DNA from: Flavobacterium sp. H122
GTDB lineage: Bacteria; Bacteroidota; Bacteroidia; Flavobacteriales; Flavobacteriaceae
DNA length: 64,000 nucleotides
Reading direction: 5' to 3'
Assembly: GCF_004959765.1 (NCBI RefSeq)
Contig: NZ_SJZD01000010.1
Location: forward strand, 1,118-65,117
Part shown: positions 55,743 to 64,000 of the stretch, piece after piece
Layout of the letters: each line of letters opens with the position of its first letter
Position numbering within the stretch: position 1 is the first letter of the stretch
Program-made: the position numbers and the translations under genes
Notes under the pieces: model-generated
Seen by the model: the letters and a program-made list of their open reading frames with translations, nothing else
The model's database searches: none
What the model was told of the DNA's origin: nothing

Positions 55743-56726
55743 TTACTTAATAAAATCTTTAAAATCTTTATGTGCTTCTCTTAAAAGTTCATCTTTAGGC
55801 AATGCTTTAAAATATTCGTACGTTAACTTCATTCCCTCAGCACGTGAAACTTTGGCTTCCCAACCCAATATTTTTTTAGCTACAGTTGTATCCGGCTGTC
55901 TTTGCAGCGGATCATTTTCCGGCAGCGGATGATATACAATTTTTTGATTGGTTCCTGTTAACTTAATAATCTCCTCCGCAAAATCTTTTATAGTAATTTC
56001 ATCTGGATTACCAATATTTACAGGATATGCGTAATCTGAAAGCAATAATCTATAAATTCCTTCCACCTGATCATCTACATAACAAAACGAACGCGTTTGC
56101 ATTCCGTCTCCAAAAATAGTAAGATCTTCACCTCGCAGAGCCTGACCAATAAATGCCGGAATTACACGGCCGTCATTCAGCCGCATTCTTGGTCCGTAGG
56201 TATTAAAAATACGGACAATACGTGTTTCCAGACCATGAAAACGGTGATACGCCATGGTTATAGATTCCTGAAAACGTTTTGCTTCGTCATATACGCCACG
56301 TGGTCCTATGGTATTTACATTTCCAAAGTAATCTTCAGTTTGAGGATGAATTAAGGGGTCTCCATATACTTCAGAAGTTGAAGCAATTAATATACGCGCC
56401 TTTTTTACTCTGGCCAGTCCTAATAAATTGTGAGTTCCTAACGAACCAACTTTTAAGGTTTGGATAGGGATTTTTAAATAATCAATTGGGCTTGCCGGTG
56501 ATGCAAAATGCAGAATATAATCCAATTCTCCCGGAACATGAACAAACTTCGATACATCATGGTGATAAAACTCAAAATGTTCCAATTTGAATAAATGCTC
56601 TATGTTTTTTAAATCACCTGTAATCAGGTTATCCATTCCTATAACATGATACCCTTCCTTTATAAATCGGTCACAAAGGTGTGAACCTAAAAAACCTGCC
56701 GCTCCAGTGATTAATATTCGCTTCAT
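55743..56726 (-). CDS. UDP-glucuronic acid decarboxylase (UXS)-type SDR epimerase
   Basis: Extended SDR of 327 residues that converts UDP-glucuronate to UDP-xylose in known UXS enzymes. NAD-binding [16 protein letters not shown] opens the protein; the catalytic Tyr-Lys pair is in GVYDEAKRF; and [24 protein letters not shown] and [13 protein letters not shown] are strong UXS signatures. The start at 56726 is chosen because its ATG overlaps the rfbD stop (TAATG). An ATG 11 codons earlier lies in the rfbD gene. Xylose or a related pentose is therefore a likely component of the polysaccharide, by inference. Confidence 0.92.
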   Translation of the reverse strand: MKRILITGAAGFLGSHLCDRFIKEGYHVIGMDNLITGDLKNIEHLFKLEHFEFYHHDVSKFVHVPGELDYILHFASPASPIDYLKIPIQTLKVGSLGTHNLLGLARVKKARILIASTSEVYGDPLIHPQTEDYFGNVNTIGPRGVYDEAKRFQESITMAYHRFHGLETRIVRIFNTYGPRMRLNDGRVIPAFIGQALRGEDLTIFGDGMQTRSFCYVDDQVEGIYRLLLSDYAYPVNIGNPDEITIKDFAEEIIKLTGTNQKIVYHPLPENDPLQRQPDTTVAKKILGWEAKVSRAEGMKLTYEYFKALPKDELLREAHKDFKDFIK

Positions 56727-57583
56727 TATATTTTTGTTTGTGCTAAAGCTTCCTGCCAATTTTTAATTGTTATCCCAAATGTACTTTTAATTTTTGATTT
56801 ATCCAGCACACTGTACCCGGGTCTTTTTGCCGGTGTAGGATAAGCCTCTGTGGGTATGGGATTTACTTTTATATTTATATTGTTTTGTTTGAAAATTTCA
56901 ACTGCAAAATCATACCAGGAACAGATTCCTTCGTTGCTGAAGTTATAAATTCCGTAATTATCATGAGCTGAATGTTTAAAGTCGGAAGAAATAATCTCCA
57001 AAACAGCTCCGGCCAAATCAACAGCATTGGTTGGTGTTCCTATTTGATCAGCCACAACATTCAACTCTGTTCTGTCCTGAGCCAAACGCAGCATGGTTTT
57101 CATAAAATTATTACCAAATTGAGAATATACCCATGATGTTCGGATAATATAATACTTATTACAATTTGAAACAACTTCGGTTTCCCCATCTAATTTTGTT
57201 TGACCATAAACTCCTATTGGATTTGTTGCATCAGCCTCTAAATAAGGCTTTTCAGAAGTACCGTTAAAAACAAAATCGGTTGAAATATGGATTAAAACGG
57301 CATTGTTTTTTTGACAGGCAATCGCCAGATTTTTGGGTCCGGTGACATTAACCAAATGCGCTTTTTCAATTTCAGATTCTGCTTTATCAACAGCAGTATA
57401 AGCTGCTGTATTGATACAATATCCAATTTTATTGTTTTCAAAGAAAGAAGTTACTCTTTCTTCATTTGTTATATCTAAGTCTTGAGATGACGCAAAAATA
57501 AATTGCATCTCTGGATATTGAGATGCAATAAATTGTAACGACTGACCTAATTGTCCCAAAGCTCCTGTAACTAAAACTACCAT
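56726..57583 (-). CDS. rfbD: dTDP-4-dehydrorhamnose reductase
   Basis: Final enzyme of dTDP-L-rhamnose synthesis, reducing the 4-keto sugar with NAD(P)H. The 285 residues show [42 protein letters not shown] (catalytic Tyr-Lys) and [17 protein letters not shown], all signatures of RfbD/RmlD. The ATG overlaps the rfbC stop by seven bases. rfbA and rfbB, needed for a complete pathway, are not in the window. Confidence 0.95.
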   Translation of the reverse strand: MVVLVTGALGQLGQSLQFIASQYPEMQFIFASSQDLDITNEERVTSFFENNKIGYCINTAAYTAVDKAESEIEKAHLVNVTGPKNLAIACQKNNAVLIHISTDFVFNGTSEKPYLEADATNPIGVYGQTKLDGETEVVSNCNKYYIIRTSWVYSQFGNNFMKTMLRLAQDRTELNVVADQIGTPTNAVDLAGAVLEIISSDFKHSAHDNYGIYNFSNEGICSWYDFAVEIFKQNNINIKVNPIPTEAYPTPAKRPGYSVLDKSKIKSTFGITIKNWQEALAQTKI

Positions 57584-58128
57584 ACTTTTCGGGCGTTTTC
57601 TATTGTTGGCAATACTTTATCTTTTTCAGAAATAATCAATTCCTGCTCAGGCATTTCCCAATCAATATTTAATGTTGAATCGTTATAAATCAAACCGCCT
57701 TCGCTGTCCTTATTGTAAAAGTTATCACATTTATAAAAGAAAGTGGCTTTATCACTAAGCACAATAAAACCATGGGCAAAACCTCGTGGAATATAGAATT
57801 GTTTTTTATTTTCTGCGGAAAGTAAAATAGAGTAGGATTGCCCGTAGGTTTCAGAATCAGGACGTAAATCCACTGCCACGTCCAACACTTCTCCTTCCAG
57901 CACACGAACCAGCTTGGCCTGTGCATGTTCACCGCATTGGTAATGCAATCCTCTTAAAACCCCTCTTGAAGAGTAGGATTGATTGTCCTGAACAAAATTT
58001 ACTTCCTGCCCTATTCCTTTATTAAATACTTGTTGGTTAAAGCTTTCCATGAAATAGCCTCGCTCATCATGGAAAACTTTTGGTTCTATAATAAAACAGC
58101 CTTTAAGACTGGTCTCAATAAAATTCAT
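57577..58128 (-). CDS. rfbC: dTDP-4-dehydrorhamnose 3,5-epimerase
   Basis: Cupin epimerase acting on dTDP-4-keto-6-deoxyglucose, 183 residues. FIIEPKVFHDERGYFMESFN, FVQDNQSYSSRGVLRGLHYQ (catalytic His) and FYIPRGFAHGFIVLSDKATFFYKC are the classic RfbC sequence, so it is full length. It overlaps rfbD by seven bases and the upstream 561-residue gene by one base, in one operon. Rhamnose is therefore a likely sugar in the product, if the other two enzymes are encoded elsewhere. Confidence 0.96.
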   Translation of the reverse strand: MNFIETSLKGCFIIEPKVFHDERGYFMESFNQQVFNKGIGQEVNFVQDNQSYSSRGVLRGLHYQCGEHAQAKLVRVLEGEVLDVAVDLRPDSETYGQSYSILLSAENKKQFYIPRGFAHGFIVLSDKATFFYKCDNFYNKDSEGGLIYNDSTLNIDWEMPEQELIISEKDKVLPTIENARKVW

Positions 58129-59813
58129 TAACAGTTAAATATTTGCTCTAAAATCTTGATAGTAATTAGATAAGTTGGTTTTACCCCTGTTGTTCCTAAA
58201 CCTCCTGAAGCTAACGTACTTCCTGTTTCCAATGGATTATCCGAAGCATAGTAGGCATAACGGACTTTTACATCAGGATTAATACTTTTACGGATTCTTG
58301 ATGCCGATTGAATCGCTTTTTGATAATAGGCTCCTTCCATCTCCAGTCCTATTGCCTCCCAAGTAGATTCATGGAAAAATTTCAGTAACTCCCTGTTTTG
58401 CAGTGATGTTCCCAATACGGTAATCATAGGCCCTTCATATACAGGAATATCATTTCCTTCAAACATGGCAGCTGTCAATTGGTTTTCAAAAGGATAATTA
58501 TCAGCTGTTCCTTCATTTACGTGAGCGGTAGCAATCATAATATCGCCTTTGCCTCCTTCAAGAATTCCGGCTTTACCCATTATGGATACCGATTCTACAT
58601 TCAAGAATGTTTTCTTTTTCTCTACTTTATAAGGTTTCAAAAGCTCGTCAATAGTTTCAAAAGCCTGTTCCCCGAAGGCATAATCCATTACAATTAATAC
58701 AGGTGCTTCCTCATTGATTTTCGCATTAGGGAATGCTGTTTTTTTCCAGTCGAATTTAGCCGTATCAAAAATCTGAACATCAATGTTTGTTCCTGAAGTA
58801 TCCGGCATTGAAATCATTCCGTGTAATAAAGCAAAGTCTTCCACTTTTTTACGTAAATCTTTATTTCCGGAAGCCGATAAATCTTCATATATCTGATACT
58901 CGCCTTTTCCTTTGTATTTTGCAGCCAATACCGCTGGTGCAAAAACCGAATTCATCACACTGTGCATGTTTGCACTGATAACATGAATTGGTCTTTCCAA
59001 TAAACCATTGTCGGCTAGTGTTTTCTTAATATTTGTAGCCCAGATATCACCGTAAATATGATGTCCTAAACGCTCTCTTAAAATCGGACTGAAAGTAATT
59101 GTACGTTTATTGTTGTCTACTACTTCTTCGATAGCCAATTTCCCCAGCCAGTAAATTACATGTAAAAAACGGTCAGGTTGTGCGGCATTTCCAAAATCAT
59201 CATAAATGGCACTAACCTCAGCAAAAGTCCTTCCTAATACATTAGCTGCATGTGAAATCGCTTTTTCTCTTTCAATTAAAGTTAACTTTTTGGTTTGCAG
59301 TGCGGCTTGCTCTAATTTTTCCCAGTCACGAGAAACTTTACCTTCATCATCAATTAAAACACGATCTTTAATTTTGTGCGATTCGATGAAAATGAAAGTC
59401 AAGTGTGTCAAGATATCGTAAATATCTGAACGACCACGAGTGATTTCTACATTCATTTGTTCATCATCAATGCGGTAGCAATTTCTACGACGTTTAGGAG
59501 GAACGATGGGTTGGAAATGAGAATTTGAATACCCTTCGTCAGAAGTTAGGTTAATGTAACGACATTCTTCAATTCCTACTGGAAGACGTTCAATTACGTA
59601 CAATAAACCATTCAATTCAACTTTTTCATCAGCAATTGAACCATAGATTTCAGGTCGTAAAGCCAATAAAGCTTCTCTTAGAGTTTCTCCAGAAACACCC
59701 ATGGGTTTATAAAAACCTCTATTGAATAAGTGTCTCATGGTAATGTACAGTCGTTCGATAGCTGCCGACGACTCTTGCGCTCTTGAGCGCGAAATGTTTT
59801 TGATTTCTATCAT
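58128..59813 (-). CDS. Uncharacterised 561-residue protein with phosphorylase-like C-terminus
   Basis: A Bacteroidetes protein that appears to belong to the DUF6909-type family, with no signal peptide or membrane helix. The N-terminal half (about 1-260) is helical and charged (RSRAQESSAAIERLYITMRHL). The second half resembles the nucleoside phosphorylase/nucleosidase superfamily. It contains a glycine-rich stretch with GKGDIMIATAHVNEGT, the segment GLEMEGAYYQKAI (compare the EMEGA motif of that family) and YYASDNPLETG. The function is unknown; a nucleosidase-like activity is inference. It heads the minus-strand polysaccharide operon, overlapping rfbC by one base. A -7 box lies just upstream. 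Confidence 0.75.
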   Translation of the reverse strand: MIEIKNISRSRAQESSAAIERLYITMRHLFNRGFYKPMGVSGETLREALLALRPEIYGSIADEKVELNGLLYVIERLPVGIEECRYINLTSDEGYSNSHFQPIVPPKRRRNCYRIDDEQMNVEITRGRSDIYDILTHLTFIFIESHKIKDRVLIDDEGKVSRDWEKLEQAALQTKKLTLIEREKAISHAANVLGRTFAEVSAIYDDFGNAAQPDRFLHVIYWLGKLAIEEVVDNNKRTITFSPILRERLGHHIYGDIWATNIKKTLADNGLLERPIHVISANMHSVMNSVFAPAVLAAKYKGKGEYQIYEDLSASGNKDLRKKVEDFALLHGMISMPDTSGTNIDVQIFDTAKFDWKKTAFPNAKINEEAPVLIVMDYAFGEQAFETIDELLKPYKVEKKKTFLNVESVSIMGKAGILEGGKGDIMIATAHVNEGTADNYPFENQLTAAMFEGNDIPVYEGPMITVLGTSLQNRELLKFFHESTWEAIGLEMEGAYYQKAIQSASRIRKSINPDVKVRYAYYASDNPLETGSTLASGGLGTTGVKPTYLITIKILEQIFNC

Positions 59814-59834
59814 CTTTTATATTTTACTAACCTG

Positions 59835-59842
59835 CAAAGGTA
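59835..59842 (-). promoter_or_regulatory. -7 box of the polysaccharide operon
   Basis: On the minus strand TACCTTTG is an exact TAnnTTTG, 21 bases before the 561-residue gene and thus ahead of rfbC, rfbD, uxs and the transferases. No TTG is at the usual spacing. Confidence 0.5.
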
Positions 59843-59898
59843 CGATTTTATTCATATGTTAAAAATTTATTTACAATAGGAACCTATACAATCAATTT

Positions 59899-60765
59899 TT
59901 AATTCGTCAGAATTAATGTTATGGAAGGTTCAAAAACCCTGTTTTTAATAGTAGTATCAGCAGATTTTTTAAACTCCTTATGCCAGTTTCCACCGTAAAA
60001 AGTATAGGTAAAATCTCTTTCGATATAATTATAAAACAACAGTGGATAATATACCATATGTGTTTTTGTAGTTCCATCTGCAGCGGTACTTGTTTTACTA
60101 AATTTATTTTTATCAATAAACAGTCTTTCAACAGAAACAAAAAGTCCTTCTCTTGGAAAAACGATATTCCTGTTGGAAACATCAAAATAAGTTTTTCGGC
60201 TGCCTTTTTTAACTTGTACAATCAAATCTTTACTTAACAGTTCTTCTCCAGGAAGACCTTCACTATTAACGGCATAAAAATGAATTTTTACAGTTGCGGT
60301 TTCTAAGTTATTTTCAGTAAATATGGATACTTTTTTAATATATCTGTTTTTTTTCACTTTGGCATTATACGGAAAAAAACGAGCATCAGTTTTGGGTCCG
60401 TTTTCAAAAGCCTGTGAAAATGAAGTTGGCATTCCAATTTCTACTTCTTTTGTCTCTTTTTTATTTAAAACCACAACTTCATTCAATTCATAGGTCATGG
60501 ATTTCATTTTTACCAATGCAGCTTCGGAAGATTTAATAAACACTTTTTCAAACCCAATTGCGGAAAAAATAAGTACTTTATCTTCCTTGACAGGTAAATA
60601 AAAACTTCCGTCTTCATCAGACGTTGTACCTATAGTTTCATTTTGAACCCAAATATTCACATAAGCTATTGGGTTATTATTAACATCTACAACTTTACCT
60701 TTAACTTGTGAAAAAAGGGAGATTTTTACAAAAAGAAATAGTATTAAAAGTATTTTTCCCTTCAT
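59899..60765 (-). CDS. Exported CarboxypepD_reg domain protein
   Basis: The 288-residue protein has a signal peptide (1-19, SLFSQ). A carboxypeptidase-D-regulatory-like beta-sandwich follows at about 20-105 (KGKVVDVNNNPIAYVNIWVQ, GTTSDEDGSF), a fold common at the N-terminus of Bacteroidetes outer-membrane proteins. The rest (about 130-288) is a beta-rich domain with no recognised family. It lacks the TonB-dependent barrel that usually follows. Its start is nine bases after the GH3 stop, so it is probably cotranscribed. Function unknown. Confidence 0.8.
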   Translation of the reverse strand: MKGKILLILFLFVKISLFSQVKGKVVDVNNNPIAYVNIWVQNETIGTTSDEDGSFYLPVKEDKVLIFSAIGFEKVFIKSSEAALVKMKSMTYELNEVVVLNKKETKEVEIGMPTSFSQAFENGPKTDARFFPYNAKVKKNRYIKKVSIFTENNLETATVKIHFYAVNSEGLPGEELLSKDLIVQVKKGSRKTYFDVSNRNIVFPREGLFVSVERLFIDKNKFSKTSTAADGTTKTHMVYYPLLFYNYIERDFTYTFYGGNWHKEFKKSADTTIKNRVFEPSITLILTN

Positions 60766-60774
60766 CTTTTCTCT

Positions 60775-62262
60775 TTACTCATTTGCAAAATAATCTGCGA
60801 TCTTTCTGTCATTGGATAATCTGGGTAATTTATTTTGTCCGCCTAATTTCCCAATTGATTTCATATATTCCTGAAATCCATTTTTCCCAACCTTTGTGAT
60901 TACCAGAGTCTGCAACACATGTCCCGAAATCAAATCCTCGTAATACACATTTTGCTTGCGCATGGCAGTATCTATTTTTAAAGCAAAAGCTTTTACATCT
61001 TCGGGTTCATTTTCAAATTCAATAAGCCATTCGTGATACGGTAAACCTTCGGTAGGATTTATCTGAGGTGCTACTGTAAACTCATTAATTCTTACTGAAG
61101 TGCCTTCCACTGCTTCCTGCAAAGCACTTTCTACTTCTTTGCCTATAACGTGTTCTCCAAAAGCTGATATGTAGTGTTTAATCCTACCGGAAACTATTAC
61201 TCTGTACGGTTTTAAACTTGTAAACTGAATGGTATCTCCAATATTATACGCCCAAAGTCCCGCATTGGTGGAAATGATTAATACATAGTTCACACCCATT
61301 TCAACTTCACCGATTGTATAACGTCTTGGATTTTCAGTGAAAAATTCATCAGCTTTTATAAATTCGTAGAAAATTCCAGAATTTAAAAGCAGTAACATTC
61401 CTTTTTCCTTTTGGGAATCCTGATAGGCAAAAAATCCTTCGGAAGCTGGAAACAATTCTATAGAATCTACTTTTCTTCCGATTAAATTTTCAAACTTTGC
61501 TCTGTAAGGTTCATAATTCACTCCGCCGTAAATAAACAAATTGAAGTTTTTAAAAACCTCACCGACTGGCTTTTTAGCTTTTTCAGAAAGTTTTTCAAAA
61601 TACATTTGTACCCAGGATGGAATCCCGGAAATAACAGCCATATCCTCATGAAAAGTTTCTTCAACTATGGCATTGACTTTTGTTTCCCAATCTTCAATAC
61701 AATTGGTTTCCCAGGAAGGCATTCGGTTTTTTTGAAGGTATTTAGGAACAAAATGCGCTACAATCCCTGAAAGACGGCCTAATTTAATTCCGTTTTTTTC
61801 TTCCAGAATCGGACTTCCCTGCAGAAAAATCATTTTCCCGTCCACAAAATCCGTCTTACCTGTTTCGTAAACATAACTCAAAATTGCATTGCGGGCAGCT
61901 TCGATATGATAAGGCATCGATTCCTTTGTAAGTGGAATATATTTTGCTCCAGAAGTCGTTCCGGATGTTTTGGCAAAATACAACGGTTTCCCTTTCCAAA
62001 GAATATCTTCTTCTCCTTTTACAACCCGGTCAACATATGGCCTTAATTCTTCATAGTCACGAATAGGGACTTTTTGAGCAAAATCTTCAAATGATTTTAT
62101 GCTGTCAAAATTATGGTCTTTACCAAACTGTGTAGCTCGTGCCTCGGATATTAATTCCTGAAAGACTTTTTGCTGTGTTTCAACAGGATTATTAGCCCAT
62201 TTTTGGGTTTTATGATAAATGATGGAAGCAAACAGTTTTGCTCCGATACTTTTAATTGACAT
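60775..62262 (-). CDS. GH3 family acyl-acid amido synthetase-like protein
   Basis: Member of the GH3 branch of ANL adenylating enzymes, first known in plants for joining amino acids to hormones. The 495 residues contain YFAKTSGTTSGAKYIPLTKE (nucleotide loop), IYGGVNYEPYRAKFE and LWAYNIGDTIQFTSLKPYRV, the GH3 adenylation region. The C-terminal part (HVIGKEVESALQEAV) forms the mobile lid. Its stop is near the CarboxypepD_reg start and its ATG overlaps the upstream gene by one base. Bacterial substrates are unknown; an acid-amino acid conjugation is inference. Cytoplasmic. Confidence 0.9.
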   Translation of the reverse strand: MSIKSIGAKLFASIIYHKTQKWANNPVETQQKVFQELISEARATQFGKDHNFDSIKSFEDFAQKVPIRDYEELRPYVDRVVKGEEDILWKGKPLYFAKTSGTTSGAKYIPLTKESMPYHIEAARNAILSYVYETGKTDFVDGKMIFLQGSPILEEKNGIKLGRLSGIVAHFVPKYLQKNRMPSWETNCIEDWETKVNAIVEETFHEDMAVISGIPSWVQMYFEKLSEKAKKPVGEVFKNFNLFIYGGVNYEPYRAKFENLIGRKVDSIELFPASEGFFAYQDSQKEKGMLLLLNSGIFYEFIKADEFFTENPRRYTIGEVEMGVNYVLIISTNAGLWAYNIGDTIQFTSLKPYRVIVSGRIKHYISAFGEHVIGKEVESALQEAVEGTSVRINEFTVAPQINPTEGLPYHEWLIEFENEPEDVKAFALKIDTAMRKQNVYYEDLISGHVLQTLVITKVGKNGFQEYMKSIGKLGGQNKLPRLSNDRKIADYFANE

Positions 62263-62744
62263 TACTTACTATCTTTTTTTGCAGCTTCCTCTACCTGTTT
62301 GCGTAATTGCAGTTCTTCCTGAGAAGCGTTCATTTCATATTCTGAAGGGTCAACATAATCAGAAGCTAAAATAGAATCTTTATTTACCTTGGCGTACTCT
62401 AAATCACCTGTAAGCACTTTTTTTACAGATTCGATATAAGCATCGTTCTTTTTTAATTGAAATTCCAATGAATCAGATTTCAAACCCAGCAGCAGTGCTT
62501 TCTCTTTCAATTCTGTAGACGAATATCCGGGAATATACTCCCGTAAAGTAGTAAAAGCTATAATATAGGTAGTTACAGAAATCAAAAAAATGGCTCCGAT
62601 TGTTGCCAATAAAAAAACATTCAAAATAGTCAGCCGAAGTGAAAACTGCTCCTCAAAAGTTTCTTCATTTAGTATAATTAATCGACGCTTGGTTATAATT
62701 TTATCAAGAAATTGTTTACGTCTGAATCGCTTTAATTTGGTCAT
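62262..62744 (-). CDS. Membrane protein resembling the N-terminal part of M23 peptidases
   Basis: The 160-residue protein has a basic N-terminus (KLKRFRRKQF), then RRLIILNEETFEEQF, one membrane helix (about 39-68) and a charged coiled-coil-like C-terminus. The sequence around NEETFEEQFSLRLT and LREYIPGYSS resembles, from memory, the N-terminus of longer Flavobacteriaceae M23 endopeptidases. The M23 catalytic domain is missing, and no remnant is visible downstream because GH3 begins at once. It may be a stand-alone membrane partner or a truncated relative. Single overlap with GH3, same operon. Confidence 0.7.
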   Translation of the reverse strand: MTKLKRFRRKQFLDKIITKRRLIILNEETFEEQFSLRLTILNVFLLATIGAIFLISVTTYIIAFTTLREYIPGYSSTELKEKALLLGLKSDSLEFQLKKNDAYIESVKKVLTGDLEYAKVNKDSILASDYVDPSEYEMNASQEELQLRKQVEEAAKKDSK

Positions 62745-62764
62745 AAAAAGACTGGATGTTTATA

Positions 62765-62791
62765 CAAATATAGCAAATTGGAACATTGCAA
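62765..62791 (-). promoter_or_regulatory. Promoter of the M23-like/GH3/CarboxypepD_reg operon
   Basis: On the minus strand TATATTTG at 62772-62765 is exact to the -7 consensus. A TTG lies 16 bases further upstream (62791-62789), one base below the usual spacing range. The box is 20 bases before the ATG at 62744. Confidence 0.45.
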
Positions 62792-62845
62792 AAGTTCAAA
62801 CAATAATAATTCGTTAAAAATTAATAGGGTGCTTCATTTCTTTAC

Positions 62846-62853
62846 TATATTTG
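62846..62853 (+). promoter_or_regulatory. -7 box of tatA
   Basis: TATATTTG, exact TAnnTTTG, 39 bases before the tatA ATG at 62893. No clear TTG element was found. Confidence 0.4.
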
Positions 62854-62892
62854 TCCAATATTTAATTGCATTTTTGCACAATATTTAAAAGC

Positions 62893-63069
62893 ATGGGAAG
62901 ATTAGGTCCAACTGAAATTATATTAATTATTGCAGCAATATTATTGTTTTTTGGAGGCAAAAAAATACCTGAATTAATGAAAGGTCTGGGAAGCGGGTTG
63001 AACGAATTCAAAAAAGCTTCTAAAGGAGAAGAAACTGCAACAAAAAAAGAAGAAGAAACTAAAGAGTAA
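62893..63069 (+). CDS. tatA: Sec-independent protein translocase subunit TatA/E
   Basis: Small pore subunit of the Tat system for folded proteins, 58 residues. [35 protein letters not shown] shows the short N-terminal membrane helix, the FGGKKIPE hinge and the amphipathic helix of TatA. A charged Lys/Glu tail follows. The start at 62893 is nine codons after the first in-frame ATG and gives the standard N-terminus. The Lrp gene begins 23 bases on and may be cotranscribed. tatC is not in the window. Confidence 0.93.
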   Translation: MGRLGPTEIILIIAAILLFFGGKKIPELMKGLGSGLNEFKKASKGEETATKKEEETKE

Positions 63070-63092
63070 ATAGTACTGCTTACCTTCTTTTT

Positions 63093-63554
63093 ATGGATAA
63101 AATAGACGCAAAAATTCTTAATATTTTACAACAGGATTGTACACTTTCTGTGAAAGATGTTGCGGCTATGGTAGGACTTTCTTATACCCCGACTTACGAG
63201 AGAATCAAACACCTTGAAGAATCAGGGGTCATTAAAAAAAGTGCTGTTATCCTCAATCCTTCAAAAGTAGGTATCAAGCTTTTTGCTTACTGCAATATCA
63301 CTCTTAAAAAACAATCACGCGAAAATTTAAAAAATTTCGAAGATGAAGTAATGAAAATGCCCGAAATACTGGAAGTAACCAGTCTTTCGGGTATTTATGA
63401 TTATATGTTAAAAATTGCTACCACCGATATTGATGCTTACAATGATTTTGTAGTGAATAAATTGGCCAATATTCCTAACATCGGTCAGTATCACAGCAAT
63501 ATTGTGATGAGTATGGTGAAAAATGAAACTTCTTATTATTTACCTGAAAATTAA
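63093..63554 (+). CDS. Lrp/AsnC family transcriptional regulator
   Basis: Feast-famine regulator of 153 residues. The N-terminal winged helix-turn-helix (LSVKDVAAMVGLSYTPTYERI, about 17-40) binds DNA, and the C-terminal RAM domain (about 65-150, VTSLSGIYDYMLKIATTD) binds amino acids and forms octamers. It lies convergent to argH with overlapping stop codons. A control of amino acid genes is likely, but the operator and effector cannot be read. Confidence 0.92.
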   Translation: MDKIDAKILNILQQDCTLSVKDVAAMVGLSYTPTYERIKHLEESGVIKKSAVILNPSKVGIKLFAYCNITLKKQSRENLKNFEDEVMKMPEILEVTSLSGIYDYMLKIATTDIDAYNDFVVNKLANIPNIGQYHSNIVMSMVKNETSYYLPEN

Positions 63555-64000
63555 ATCATCTGTTTTCTTTTCTGGATAAACTCCTCTTTTATTTTATCAT
63601 TTTGTAAATTACCGATGCTTCCCTCATGGGTATGATTTAGTGTTTTGCTATTATAGGCAAACTGATTTTCTTCCACCTGTTTTGACACTATTTTATAGGC
63701 TTCCCTGAATGCAATTCCTGATAAAACCAATTCGTTAACAGCTTCCACCGTAAACAAATTAAGGTATTTTTCATCTGATAAAATATCCTTTTTGATAATA
63801 CTATTTTCCAGCATCACCTCAAGCATATCCAGACATTCCTTCAGAGTAATAATAGCCGGAAACAAACATTCTTTTGTTAACTGCATATCCCTGTGGTAAC
63901 CGGAAGGTAAATTGTTAGTCAAGAGCGTCAACTCATTCGGTAATGCCTGGATTCTGTTGCATTTAGCTCTGATCAACTCAAAAATATCCGGATTCTTTTT
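63551..64000 (-). CDS. argH: Argininosuccinate lyase, C-terminal part (runs off the window)
   Basis: The last step of arginine synthesis splits argininosuccinate to arginine and fumarate. The visible 149 codons encode the C-terminal third: KKNPDIFELIRAKCNRIQ, TLLTNNLPSGYHRDMQLTKECLFPA and LSGIAFREAYKIV, which are conserved ASL sequences. The frame is open through the right edge, so the N-terminal two thirds lie outside. The TTG-type start in the ORF track is not real. Stop codons overlap the Lrp stop. Other arg genes are probably beyond the edge. Confidence 0.93.
   Translation of the reverse strand, partial: KKNPDIFELIRAKCNRIQALPNELTLLTNNLPSGYHRDMQLTKECLFPAIITLKECLDMLEVMLENSIIKKDILSDEKYLNLFTVEAVNELVLSGIAFREAYKIVSKQVEENQFAYNSKTLNHTHEGSIGNLQNDKIKEEFIQKRKQMI

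Noticed and set aside
63976..64000. TTG at 63976 as start of argH
   Set aside because: The frame stays open with ASL-like sequence up to the window edge, so this is only an internal codon.
1..64000. CRISPR array, prophage or integrated element
   Set aside because: No spaced direct repeats, integrase, transposase or attachment repeats were seen; base composition looks even by eye.

Overview
The window looks like a chromosomal segment of a Flavobacterium-type member of the Bacteroidetes. The DNA is AT-rich. Several secreted proteins end in a type IX secretion system (T9SS) sorting domain, and the gliding lipoprotein GldH is present. Many genes start without a visible Shine-Dalgarno sequence, and several carry the flavobacterial -7 box TAnnTTTG. 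No phage, transposase, CRISPR array or rRNA operon was seen; the only RNA gene recognised is one tRNA-Asn at the left edge.

Layout: 37-1516 holds tRNA-Asn and the site-2 protease RseP. 1594-5713 holds two tandem secreted M1 aminopeptidase paralogues, the second broken by a one-base shift in a ten-base A tract. 6065-15604 is mixed: short SSB, bacillithiol-transferase-like protein, zinc-ribbon protein, M28 peptidase, SDR protein, DUF2167 protein, EamA exporter, S9 peptidase. 15661-24581 holds an M13 peptidase, SCO1, a secreted leucine-rich-repeat protein, class I fumarase, an AONS-family PLP enzyme and a membrane-anchored MutS-like ATPase. 24857-39326 holds RlmI followed by four large secreted proteins on one strand: a short M4 metalloprotease, a sortilin-like BNR-repeat protein, an S8 serine protease and a long M4 metalloprotease. 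The last three carry near-identical FN3 plus GEVED modules ahead of their sorting domains.

39570-44991 is a compact minus-strand run: PSP1/RicT-like protein, gldH, penicillin-binding protein 1A, then scoA and scoB. 45219-48086 is a very tight operon trhO - trhP (U32) - ferredoxin. It joins the two known routes to tRNA 5-hydroxyuridine, and its TrhO carries a C-terminal domain homologous to that of the adjacent U32 protein. 48166-52222 holds dprA, an HU-CCDC81/SPOR protein, a thioesterase and purD. 52349-59813 is a surface polysaccharide region: CapK-like adenylate-forming enzyme, glycosyltransferase, initiating sugar transferase, UDP-glucuronate decarboxylase, rfbD and rfbC, headed by an uncharacterised 561-residue protein with a nucleoside-phosphorylase-like C-terminus. 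59899-64000 holds a CarboxypepD_reg protein, a GH3-family protein, a truncated M23-like membrane protein, tatA, an Lrp/AsnC regulator and the 3' part of argH, which runs off the window.

Overall the segment combines housekeeping genes with a secreted proteolytic arsenal that depends on T9SS, and with envelope and gliding functions. The most unusual signals are the tRNA-hydroxylation operon with its shared domain, the A10 frameshift in a secreted peptidase, the repeated FN3-GEVED modules, and a common promoter and leader ahead of three secreted protease genes.
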